Shown here piece after piece: positions 1 through 12,600 of a stretch of 64,000 nt of DNA; position 1 is the first letter of the stretch; each line of letters opens with the position of its first letter. Where the stretch lies: contig NC_133939.1 of the NCBI RefSeq assembly GCF_031877795.1, positions 5,065,698 to 5,129,697 on the forward strand. Direction: 5' to 3'. A program made the translations under genes and the position numbers. The notes under the pieces were generated by a model that was not told the DNA's origin, did no database searches, and saw nothing but the letters and a program-made list of their open reading frames with translations. Source of the DNA: Strix aluco (lineage: Eukaryota; Chordata; Aves; Strigiformes; Strigidae).

Positions 1-482
1 ACCCTGAGTAGGAGCAGGTAGTTGTTCTCTTAATCCTTGCATCTTTTCACCAGAATTGGTTTGGGAAGTTGTAAGTCCTATTTGTTGGGGTTGTTTGACA
101 CTTACTCTAGTATTAAATTATTTTTGTAAGTTTGAACCTGTATGATTCTGTACATTTCCTGAAACCGATTACTTTATGGTGTCTGCAAAGCAACTCGCTA
201 CTAGCTTCTAAAGTCAGAGGTTATTTTAAGGAGCAGATGTAGAAAGACTGACTAGAGAACTGGTGTTCGTTACAGAACAGAAACTGTCAGAAATTGTTCT
301 AGACTATTTCAGGAATCTGACCCCGGTAGGCAGCCAGCTGATAGGTAAAATTACACTTAAGGGAGAGCATCTGTCAGAGGCTTCATCTGTTACGTTGTTA
401 GTATAATCTCAGCAGAGTTGCCCTAAGAAATGGTGTAGGAATACGTTACCTGCATCTGAGTATAGTTTTATGTGAATTGTAG
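1..482 (+). other. GIGYF2 intron (partial)
   Basis: AT-rich sequence ending at the acceptor before the first exon in the window. No coding stretch or repeat recognised. Confidence 0.8.
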
Positions 483-644
483 CTAGAGCAAGAGAGGAGA
501 GAAGTGGAAATGAGGGCCAAACGAGAGGAAGAGGAGAGGAAAAGGCAGGAGGAGCTTCGGAGGCAACAAGAAGAGCTACTTAGGAGACAGCAGGAAGATG
601 AGAGGAAACGACGGGAAGAAGAAGAACTGGCCCGCAGGAAGCAA
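483..644 (+). CDS. GIGYF2: GIGYF2 coding exon a (first in window)
   Basis: Acceptor ...ttgtAG ends at 482 and donor GTGAGT begins at 645. The exon is 54 codons, phase 0 at both ends, reading [18 protein letters not shown] through to ELARRKQ. It encodes the start of the highly charged helical region. The frame is open and matches the family; no other frame makes sense. Confidence 0.95.
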
Positions 645-3600
645 GTGAGTTTCCTCAATGTAGTTAATCTCTAATTAATTTTAATACTTTATAAAACTCA
701 CTTTAAGAATCCTGTTGGGTCTGATTAATCTTTGGTAGGTGTGTATGAAGACAGTTCTAATATTTTTCATGTGAGTATATGAAATGATACTTCTGTTCTT
801 GATTTTAAGTCTAAGAGCCCAAATTGCAAGCTGAGAAGTGGGCATTGGTGGTTCACTTTGAGATAGGTTCCTGTTTGTGAGCCAAGAGGCTTTATTCCAT
901 GTGGAATATTCCATTCCAACTTCTTAGTGTCAATATTAGACTTTAGTTAGTTGCCCAGTTATGGTATGTTCAATTTTTATTCACCATTTGTGCAGTCCAG
1001 TGTTTTGATAAGGGTATGTTCTGGAGTAGACTGGAGCTTGAGCAGCTGTTTCAAATGAATAAAATATAGAGGGCTATAGTGGAAAGAAAGTGATGTAACA
1101 TTTAGCTTATTTTTTCCCTGTTGCTTTTTTAACTTAGTAAGTAGTTTTTTGAGTAAATGATTATCTGGGTTGTGTCATAGTCTGTCAGCTTTATTTTCTT
1201 GAGTTGATATTTGGGAAAGGATGTAGTCTGGACAAGCAGATTTGTTAAAATGAGTTGTGTGATCTGTGTTGCAGTAGGAGAATGATTGTAGGAGTTGTGG
1301 TATGTTCTTAATCTTACAAGAATACAAAATGGAGACATTCGTAGCTTGATGTTTCTGGCGTTTACTTTCTGAATTCTGTATGGAAGAAAGATTAGTTGTT
1401 CTTTAGTGTCGTAGGAGGGAAAGACAGTGAAAGTTTTCACTCTACATATGAGGGATAAGGGTAAGCACATTGAGCTTATTCACTGAGAAGTCAATAAATG
1501 ACCTGTAAAGTAGCACATGAATAATAGGTGAAAGTAATGAATAATTCTGTCCTTTATTTTCGGTGTGCTTAGGTAGGCAGTTGTAAAGCGTGTTTCCTGT
1601 TTTAAGGATCAGACACTTCTGAGGAAGCCTCTAGAATCTTTAGTTTTATTTGTAAAGTTAGTCATAGACCTCTGTTCACTCAGTGTTTGGGTTTTGTCAC
1701 TGAAGATCTATTTTAACAGACTGCAGTATGATATGTAGTTAGCTTTCATGGTATCTTTAAGAATCAAGTCTGTAAATAAATGGCTCCTTGCTTTAATTTA
1801 TCTGCTTTGTGTACAGCAAGTCATTATGGTATACAGTGGAAAAGCGTCGTTTGATGCTTGAGTTCAAGCTTTACTGTAGCATTAAAGCAATAATACACTC
1901 AAAAGTTTAACTTTTGAGTTAAGTTGCCTTAGATCTGTTTTACTAATAACTAATTTTTTAGCTGATCACCTGGTAACTCAATGTGTGTCATCCATGGTGG
2001 CTTCAAATAAATAAATAGAATTGTGTTGTTCTTTTTCAGACTAACAGTTTTGCTACTGTGTATAACTACTTAGAAATGTCCATTAAATTCCAAAGTTTTT
2101 TGTCCACTTTGGATTTGTACAGCATACAATCTGACTCTCCCTTTCTGAGATGTCATGGGAAGTGATTGTTTACAAGGAGGAAGCAGAATGGGGTTGAAAA
2201 GCAGTAACAGCAAGTATCTTAGTTCATTACCAATGGAATAATTGCCACAATGCTTAATTCTGAGCAGTAATGTCTTGAAAAGGTAACAAAGAGTTTAAGC
2301 ACTTCTCTGGAAAGAGAAAATAATATTGTATTCTGTATTTAAAAGAAAAGAAACTGGTCTAATATTTGAATCTGACTTCTGTACTGGAAGGCATTGTAGA
2401 ATCAGGGATGAACTGATTTATTAGCATGGATTTATACAGAGGAGATGATGCTTAACAAATTTGATTAACTTCTTTTGAGGAGATGACAGTGAGAGCTGAG
2501 AGGGGTGAAGCAGTAGACTTAATCTGCCTGGACTTCAGGAAGGCTTTTGATGTAATACTGCATAAAAGACTAGTATATAAGGTTAGTAAATATGCTGTTG
2601 ATGGTGAATTCTAAATAAAAAAAGTAACTAATAGAAATTAAATTCTCTAGGATGAAATGTCATACCAAATGTTGAATCCAGTTCTGTTCATAGTTTTCAT
2701 CAATTTCTTGCACTGTAGAATTGCAAACAGTAATGCCCAGCTTGTGTAGCTCCTGTATTTCTTTTGTTTCTGGTCTGATATCTTCTATTTTGTAATGATT
2801 GATTGCTTTCAGGAACAAAATTTGAGGTTTAATAATTAGCTAATAATTGTTTTCTCCCTTTAAAGTACCTGGCTCAAAGATGAGATCCACAAAACAAAAA
2901 AGATTTGTAAGCCCTAGTAACATAGACAAGCAGAATTGCAAGTGTTACTAACTGCAAAAAATTCCATAATACTTAAGAATCCAGAGCCTATTGAAATGGG
3001 GATTGCTACTTAATGATTTTCTGCAATATTACAGATATATTAAAAGATCTGAAATAAGTTGTCTGTACAGCAAGATACTTGTGCTTGAAAACAATTATTA
3101 GAAAAGATGCTAAAGAATATTGGGATTCTCTTGGAGCAGGAAGCCATGAATGTGGGAGCAGTAAGAGCCAAAGGAATGAGTCTGTTTCCCATACATGTCA
3201 GTGGCAGAAAGCTGGAGAGCTTTGAATGGTTTTGGTCACATGCTCAAACAAAAACATTGAATAATTCAAAGATACAGAAATAAATATTAAGACAACCTTT
3301 TCTATATCTGTGAAGAGTAGGAAAATTACATCAGCCACATGGTTCCTGGGTTTTCATAATCTTGCAGATAGGGTTTTTTTTATCCCTTGCATGGGTGCAG
3401 CACTCTTCATCTTCAGTACTCTAGGGGAGAGAAGTGGTTTTTTTTTTAAAACTGCTGTCATTCAGCAGTGTCTCTCCTGGCATGCCTGAGCAAGGAGGAG
3501 ATCCCTACAGCTTTATTAACGGCAATTTCTAGCCTCATTTCCCAAAGGGAAAGTAGGGCAGAGATGCCAGTGAACTGCTGTCGTGTAGGAGGACTTGGTG

Positions 3601-6600
3601 ACTGCGCATCTCTCTCAGGTACTACATGTGCTGTCAGTGACTAGTGCCGACCAACCCCCCCGGCCTGGCTGGCAACTAGGCATCCTGAGCTGAGATCCTG
3701 GTGTGTGGTCTCTAGTCAAACCAAGCAGACTGGCACAGCTCCAGCCTCCTCAGTAGACTTTTTCAGTAAAAGGAACAACAAGCAGAAATTTTTCAGCACT
3801 TGTATTGGGGACACTTGATTACTGTGACTTGACTGCATGTGTCCAATTAATACAGCTACGGCCCAAGTTACAAAAATGGTCCAGGTGTTGTGTGTTGTGC
3901 TTGAAGCTTTTGTGAATATGACAAATCAAGGACTTGATTAATGAGAAAATGATTCACAAGCTACTGTTTCATGTCTAGCTAGTGGAAGAAACACTTACTG
4001 CACTTACATTTAGCGCTAAACCACTTAAGTGATATACAGGAATACAAATTACTTCTTGGCTTGCAGCCAGCAGCTCCTCAGTCCATAGAATTCTTCCCAA
4101 ACGTACTCTGTCTACTGACAGTTACATTGTAGACATCTGAAATCAGAGAGAAACCTGGTCCAGTTGTTCTGTGAACTGTATTGCAGTTTATACTATGTGT
4201 ATATGAAAGTTGGGTATCAGATTTAATAAAAGGGTCTTAGATGTCAGAATTAACTTCCTTGATTTACCAGAATTCAAAATTTATATCCATTCTGCACAAT
4301 TAGTCTCCCTTCATCCTGTGAATAATGTATTACTTGTAAAAAAAACTTGTAAGAGTACGATTGCACAGTACTGATTGTTCAAAAGGAAAATGTATTTATA
4401 AAAGCTTAAACAAGTTCTTGTCCAAAAAGTAGGATCTGCAGGTTGAGCTGGTAGGATAAGTCAGAAAGGGGAGAGAAGAATAGAAAGGATGAAAAGCAGG
4501 GTGGCCTTAACACAGCTGCTGGACTTCAGAGATCAGAAAAGGCAGCAGAACCCAAGGCTATTTTATGCAAGGGAAAGTCAGAACAGGGGGAAGAGTTGCA
4601 CACATGCCCTCCTGGTTAACAGTATACAGGAAACCGGCCAGAGGTTGCTTGTGCCCTATTCCTCCAAAAAACAAGTAGCAGAATGGAGAAATTTCTGTTT
4701 ATGTTGATCTTCAGAGCAGTAGGAAAGGCTGCTGATGTTTTATTTTTAAGAAAATAATTTCACTACTTGGAAAGCAAACCATAATTTATTGGAAGCTGTT
4801 TAAATTAGGGATAGCCCAAAATCAAAGTCCTCAAGAGACCGTTTGTTGCCCACAACATTTAAATAGTATAGGAATAGCCCAGTCAAAACCCTTTCACGGA
4901 GTTCCACATCTCTGAGACTTCCAAAGGTTACAGTGTCCTTAAGTGCACTGGGTTTCTTCAGCTTATTTCTGGTGTTTGGAGATGTGGTTTGAGTTTTGTA
5001 GTGCACTTGAGTAGTCACTGTTTAGAAACTCCTGTAAGTAGGAAAAGCTTCCAACTAATAGCTCACACACACACAAAAAAAAGGAATTGATGATACCCAC
5101 ACATTAAAATATGCATATATGTTAAAGTACAGTTAGTACATATTGGAAAGAGAAGTCTCACCCTTTGTTTTCATTCTCAACATCATTCTTTTTAAAACCA
5201 AAGATAGGCGATTTCCTGTGTTTCTGTTTTCATTAAAATCATTTATATACGAGATGCACATTGCATCAAAAAACTTGTTAACATGTGGGTCTGTAGTGTT
5301 TAATATAGTTGTTTTGGTAGTGCTTAGCTTGGAGCTAAGGAGTTTTTCTTGAGGCCATTTATCTGGCCAGACCATGTTGTAATCTGTGTTCTGATGCCGT
5401 TCATCAATAAATGGCATTTACAGATTGACATTTTGTTCCCAACTCCAGGAGGAAGCCCTGAGGCGACAACGAGAGCAGGAAATTGCACTAAGGCGGCAGC
5501 GGGAGGAAGAGGAGCGGCAACAACAGGAGGAAGCACTTAGAAGATTGGAAGAGAGAAGAAGAGAAGAGGAGGAAAGACGGCAGCGAGAGGAGTTAATTCG
5601 TAAACAGGTGAAAAATGGCAAAAGGGACCTATTATATTTAATTATGGAGGCTGTGAGAATGATCAAGCTTTGAAACTTGCATCCGTGCCCGAGACCCCAT
5701 CAGTTTTGGTGGAGGAAAGCAAAGCTTGTAGAGGGTATTGAATGAAAAATAGGTTGTCTACCTGTATCCTGATTTCAGACAAAATAATCAGAATCTGATC
5801 TGCCCTTTGGAAGAGAGATTTGTGTTGAATGAGTGTTTTCCTTCATGTCTGAGCTTTAGGAATGGCTTTGCAGCATGGTATTTCTACTCCTTTCTTCAAA
5901 AGAAAGGCAGAGTACAGTACCAGAATAATAATTTGTTTTGAATTGACACTTTCTGATCCTTTATTATAGAATTGTTATCTTCAACATCGTCTGAGACGAT
6001 GAGTTTTGCCAGTGTTTCTATACTTTGCCAAGATTATACCCACTGTCAAAGTTTCAGCTTTTTTCTTCCCTTTTCTTGTCTTATTGTTAACAGTTTTTTT
6101 GCCTTGGGGTCAGCTTTAGAAGTCCATATTGGGGAACTTGTGCTTCCAGCCCCCTAATTGATACTGTCACAGTCCCTTAATCAAGCTAATCTTGAAACAT
6201 GATTGGCTTCACATTAAATTACAGGTCCCTTTCAGAATTGCCAGTTATTATTTAAAAGTTCTTATCAGGGTCCTCCCTTACAAGACATTGATCACCATTT
6301 CTGTCCCACTACACAGTTGTCTCCTTTGTTAGCAGAAGCATCTTTTCCTTTGCAGCTCTAGTGTTGAGTAACAACAGTAAATGTCACTTTGTCACCTGTT
6401 TTCTTATTTCATGTCAAAACCTCTTCTCCCTTTATTCCTGTCAAGTTTCAGTCCACTGAAAGCTTAGCAATACTTGACTCTAGTGTAAGCAGATAGAAGC
6501 TCAGATCGAAAGGTGTGTAACTCCTAGAAGGAAAGTGGTATGAAATTAGCTAGTCTGAACTAGGGAGATGTCATTCTCTTCCAAGTTCCTTGGTGGAGCA

Positions 6601-9600
6601 ATGGGAAACTTCTATTTTTAGGGGTTATAGGCTTTCTTGCCCGAGAAACGTCAAGGTAAATGAACAAGCTAACCAGCACAGATTACAGATTTAAAGGCCT
6701 GTCAGAACATCTGTACAGGCCTGTCAGTTCTGTCAGAACATCAATACCACAGAGGAGGAGTCATTTAGATTTTCGAAGTCTACTTACTTTACTCCTCTTT
6801 ATGTCCTGGGAAGGAAGAGGAGGCTGCCAAGTGGGCACGTGAAGAGGAGGAAGCTCAGCGGCGGCTTGAAGAAAGTCGGCTACGCATGGAAGAGGAGGCA
6901 GCCAGGCAGCGGCTTGAAGAGGAAGAGCGAAAGCGCAAGGAGCTGGAACTCCAGCGCCAGAAAGAAATAATGAGACAGAGGCAGCAGCAGCAGGAGGCTT
7001 TACGACGGCTGCAACAACAGCAGCAACAGCAGCAACTTGCACAAATGAAGGTAATGTGTTCCTATGGTTTAACTTGCTCCTTCAGTTCAGTGTAGTAAGT
7101 AAAACCCCAGCTGGTTCAGGGTTGTCTAGACTAGCTTGAACAGAGCAGGGACGAGTGAACTATCTGGAGAGGAAAGATGGTTAATAGTTGTCTGTGAAAG
7201 TGATGGGAGAAACAAGAGAAAGACAAGTTACAAAATGAAGAAGGTTCAGTCCATAGGAGCATACTGGAAAGGAATTTGCAGATGAGTTTGCAGATGTTTG
7301 TTCTGTTGTGATAAGCAAGGGCCCGTGCGAAGTTTCTAAAGCTTGGAGTTCCTGAAGTCCTTGAAATCAGAACTGACTGCTATTTTTCAGGCAGCAAAGT
7401 GTTACATTATTTCTGATACACTGTGTCTTTGACTCTGATACATCAGAAGGCAATTCAAGGAAACATACAGTTTGTACTTCATACTTTTTGTATTTAATTA
7501 GAACATTTTATACTTTCCAGTGTTTTGTTAAACTTTAAAAGTAGTCTTTCTCTGCTGTGGGCTTATATTGAGTTTTCATTACTATACTTCAGCACTGTTC
7601 TCTAAAACATTTTGTAATTCCTAACGATGTGGTTTTTGGCCCAGCTCCCTTCATCTTCAACATGGGGTCAGCAGTCCAATTCAGGCGCTTGCCAATCCCA
7701 GACCACACTGTCATTGGCAGAAATCCAAAAGTTAGAAGAAGAACGAGAACGGCAGCTTCGAGAAGAGGTAAATATGAACAGTAATGGGGTGTAACTTTGT
7801 TAGAGTGGGCTTAGCTGTGTGACTGCTTAACTGGAGTGATGAGGATGAATGTTTTTTGAAATAGTGTAATTCAGGTAGAGGCCTGTCTCTCAGGCATAGG
7901 TTCAGTAAGTCCTTGTTTGAAAGTTTTATGGCTTCTTAATACAAGTGTCTGAAAGGAGGGAAAACTGTACCCTTTTAACCCTACGAGTATAATACGTTCA
8001 CAAAACAATGTAAAATTATTTTGCATCTATACTCCAATATATTTGCAGATATGCACAAGACCAGGGCAGTTTAAGGGGGAAAAAAACCCCACAAGTGATG
8101 GTAGGAGAGAAGGTATTCCTCCAAGACCCCCAGTGCTTAGCTGGCTACAGTCATGACTTGACACATTTATTCCGTAATAAATTATTCTAATAAACTATTT
8201 GTATTTACTGGTTACTTCATGTCTCCCTCTTTGGAGAAGCTGTAATGGCTCAAAAAATAATAGGTCAGCCAGACTCCTCCAGAAGAGAGTGAAATCAGTT
8301 TAAAACCAGTTTTCCAGCTAGACTTTTGAATAGCAGTGATCTTCTGAAAGTATGGACAAGCGCTTTTGTCTTGCATGCAACAGCAAAGGCGTCAGCAGCG
8401 TGAACTGATGAAGGCCCTCCAGCAACAGCAGCAGCAACAGCAGCAAAAATTGTCAGGCTGGGGTAATGTCACCAAACCAACAGGCACCACCAAGTCCCTG
8501 CTGGAAATACAGCAGGAAGAGGCGAGGCAGATGCAGAAACAGCAGCAACAGCAGCACCAGCAGCCGAACAGAGTCCGAAATACTACGGTACGTACGGTAT
8601 CTGTCTGATCAGTACGTAGAGGGAAACAGTACATGACAGTTCTCCATGTCTGTTCATTACTGTTCTGCCAGGTCTGGTGCTAATAACCAGGATCTCTTTG
8701 TTATGTTTCAACAGCACTCTAACCTGCACACCAGCATTGGGAATTCAGTGTGGGGCTCCCTAAACACTAATCCCAGCAACCAGTGGGCATCTGACCTAGT
8801 CAGTAGCATCTGGAGTAATGCTGATACCAAAAACTCAAACATGGGTTTCTGGGATGATGCAGTGAAGGAAGTGGGACCTCGTAACTCGACCAATAAAAAC
8901 AAAAGCAATGCCAGCCTCAGGTAGGAATTGGGGAAGGAGTTTTTGCAAAGAAAGGCTACCACTCCTGAGATGATCACTTAGCAGTTACAACATCTTCATG
9001 TGTTTTCCTTTTTTCCCGTGTCACTCAGGATCAATGTTTTGACAACAAAAATAGCCAATAGGTGACCATTCACAATTTATTTTGTCATCTACTTAAAAAA
9101 TTAGTTGGTTCTTAAACAGTGTTTGCATCTTGTAAACTAGTGAGTCTTGTAACACTGTACTGTATACTGTACTGTTGACAAGTCTGGTAACTTACAATTT
9201 ATCATGTGTGTTTTCTTTACCTCAGTAAATCTGTAGGTATTACAAGTAGACAAAACAAGAAGGTGGAAGAAGAGGAGAAGCTGTTAAAATTGTTCCAGGG
9301 GGTTAATAAAGCCCAGGATGGATTCACTCAGTGGTGTGAACAGATGCTTCATGCACTCAACACAGCCAACAACTTAGATGGTAAGAGGTGGGGAGGGATG
9401 TAAGTGATCCACTGTGAGGAAACAATATTTGGTTTGTTTCCTGACCAGATAGTTCTGAGGGAAAGTAATGACATCAAAGTAATGTTTTTAATGCAGTCAG
9501 CAAACTGGCATTGTTAAGTAGTGGTCTGTAGAACTGGCTGCATCATCTTCTCCATGGTTTTCGCTGGGCTAACTACAGCAAATCAGTGGGGATTGGAAAC

Positions 9601-12600
9601 GGTTTTAAAGTCTGCCACCCAGAGCTCTGCTGAGGAGTTTTGGTGGTCATGGAAGCATTATCAGGCAGACGGATGAGGATCCAGTTCACTTTTAAGTGCA
9701 GGCCAAATTATCATACGTACCTGTGCAAAGCATTTTTTGGTGTGAAACTGGTTGGGTTTTCTACTAATTCTGCTGGAGGGCAGAGAGAGGAATGCCTAGT
9801 CTGAGGTCACAAACTGATAGCTTCTTGTACCAGAGCATTGCAGGCATCCTGCTGCCTCCAGTGCAAATCCTCGTGCCCCAACACGGCAAAGTGGTGGTTC
9901 TGTGGGACCCTTGAACCTGAGTGGGGAACCAGTGCTGCCCTGAGAGCCAGGATCACACCTCACACAATCGCAGTGCCACAGCTTCCCCCCTCTTAGGGGA
10001 GAGATACTATAAGTAACTCGTTGGCGCTGTCTGTGACGTACAGAGTAGCTGCATCTGGTGTCTGAGGAGAGGCTGCGGCCCTGCGGTGCTGTCGTGGGTC
10101 ACACACCCACAGTGAGCTTCCACTCTTCCAAGGCTACTTTGTGCCCCAGGTGGCAACCTGTTGTCCTGGTGTCTGCCTGACTTGTGATTTGCTTTGCCCT
10201 TCTCCCTGTTAAAATAAAACTCAATGCAACAAAGTTAGTCTATAGAAAAAAAGATGATAAAGAAGGATTGCAGGTGAGCTAGCTGTTGGACTTGAGGTGC
10301 TTGTGGGTCAGGTCAGCCACTGGCATGTGATCTTTTTGGCTGAAGCACAACAGAGATTGTACTGATGACAGCTCCGAGAAGAGTATTTTCCCTTTGGGCC
10401 TGGCATTAAATTTGAGCTTTAAAACTGATGGGCTAACATACCCTTAGGATTGTCAGCTTGTTTTTCCTTCTCATCACACTAGCTGGCTTTCTTACCCTTG
10501 CTTTGACTGCAGAATAGATGAAGCGTTGCATCATAGGGCTTTGCTGTAGGGATCTTGGAAGGGCAAGCTGTTTGCCATGGCTACCAGATTAGCAAATATT
10601 TGAAACAGAAGTCCAGAGTTTGTGTTCATTGCTTGCATGTGTTCACATATCAACACGCATTCCCTCACGGTCTGCCTTCTTCTTGCAGTTCCCACGTTTG
10701 TTTCTTTCCTGAAGGAAGTGGAGTCTCCCTATGAGGTCCATGATTACATCAGAGCTTATCTTGGAGATACTCCTGAGGCCAAGGAGTTTGCCAAGCAGTT
10801 TCTTGAGCGCCGTGCCAAACAGAAAGCCAGTCAGCAGCGGCAACAGCAGCAGCAACAGGTGAATCTTACTACAGTCCTTAGGGGCACACAGAGACTATAT
10901 TTGAGTCTGCAGAGTCTGCGTTTTTACTGGATGGCTAGGAGGATAAGTAGGATTTTACAGGTCATGTGAAATGCAGAGAACAAGTCAGTTTTCAAATAGT
11001 TACTGCAAAATCAAGTTTCCTTTATAACTAACAGTTGAAGCCAACTGTAGATCAAATAGTCTTAGCATGCTGATCCTGGATACGCTTTAGAAAGATGAGG
11101 TAGATGTGTTGGATGGATGCATCAGTGGCTAGTGCTGCCACAGGTGATGTAGAAAGTGCTTTGGGCTTTCTGAATGTTTTCAATATAAATGAACCAAACT
11201 TAATTGCACTTTATAATCTTGTAATTGCTTTGTTTTCTAGGATTCGGTGTGGGGGATGAACCACAGTTCGCTACATTCAGTCTTTCAGACCAATCAGAGC
11301 AACAACCAGCAATCCAATTTTGAGGCTGTGCAGAGTGGGAAGAAAAAGAAGAAACAGAAAATGGTTCGCGCAGATCCCAGCTTGTTAGGTCAGTTTGAAT
11401 TTTTAGAACTTAATGTTTAATTTGGGAAAAGCCTTGTGGAGCGTACAATTCTTGTTAACCTTAAATGGGAATATTAAATTTGATCAGAAAAGAAGCATCT
11501 TTAGAATTTGTTTCAGTATTATTAATTCAGGATTTAAAAAATTCTGTATCGGTTTCATGGGAAACATTTGTCAAACTTCCCCTCATGAGAAGGCCTCTTC
11601 ATTACCTTGGTTATTACCTAGAAACCTTTAAGTAGTTCGGGGATGTCTGTTAAACTGCCCTTCCTCTTTTGAGTTGACCTGTGCCTATTTTGTTGAATTA
11701 ATGCTGATTCATTCTTTTAAGAAAAGCACATTCTCTGTTTCTTCATGAGGAGCAGCTTCCTGAGGCTTGTCTTTATTCCTCCTTACCTTTTGATGTGAGC
11801 TAACCACCCTAACCAGAAAAGATGGCAAAGATCTTAGGGGGGAAAAAAAGTTGTAAAGTGGTCACAGGTTTTCAATTGGAGGCAGTGTAGATGATGACAT
11901 CATTAGTAGTCCTTTTTTACTTATTTATTTTTTTATGTTCTCAGTTTTTATGTGAGGATGGTAGTTAACCAGCCCCTATAGCATTGATGGAAAGGTTTAT
12001 TTAAAGTGGCCTTTAGGATACAAGGGCATCATGTAAGTACATGAGCAGTGAGCATTGTGGGATGTAACGTGTCACTCCAGTATTCTTGTACAATAAATGT
12101 GTCCACATTTGTGCTGAGTGAGATGAAAAGGAAATTGAGGCACTGCACTGGGCCAGTATTTGTTGTGCTGGTGCCACTTAGCTCATATTCACGTAAAGCA
12201 GCCTGGCATTAACCACCTGGAAGTCACTGCTTTTTTAAGGCTCTAACAGAGCCCTACCTTTGTTTTTTATCTTCCCTTTTTGTTCTTAACAATATCAATA
12301 CTCTTAAATAGATGATTTCTGCACTGAAGTATACTGAACTTCTCAGTGGAGTCCTGGCTTAGCCACCGCTAGGTGCCAATCCCCTGAGTCTGATCTGGGT
12401 CTTCAGTTGAATAGTTTAAAAACCTGCTCGTGTAATGTAAAGAAGAAATCACTAAATACAATTAAGAAGTTGTAACTGTAAGAGAAGTAGCACATGCAGC
12501 TTCTTAAAAATCAGTATGCTTGATTACAAAATAATTCTAAAACCTTTTAGGTAATATACTGCCACGAGAGGGAGCCAGAACAATTTTCTTAAACTGAAGA

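Noticed and set aside
645-5448. KCNJ13 nested in GIGYF2
   Set aside because: Human KCNJ13 sits on the opposite strand inside GIGYF2. No Kir-channel sequence is present on either strand of any GIGYF2 intron in this window; it may lie in an upstream intron.
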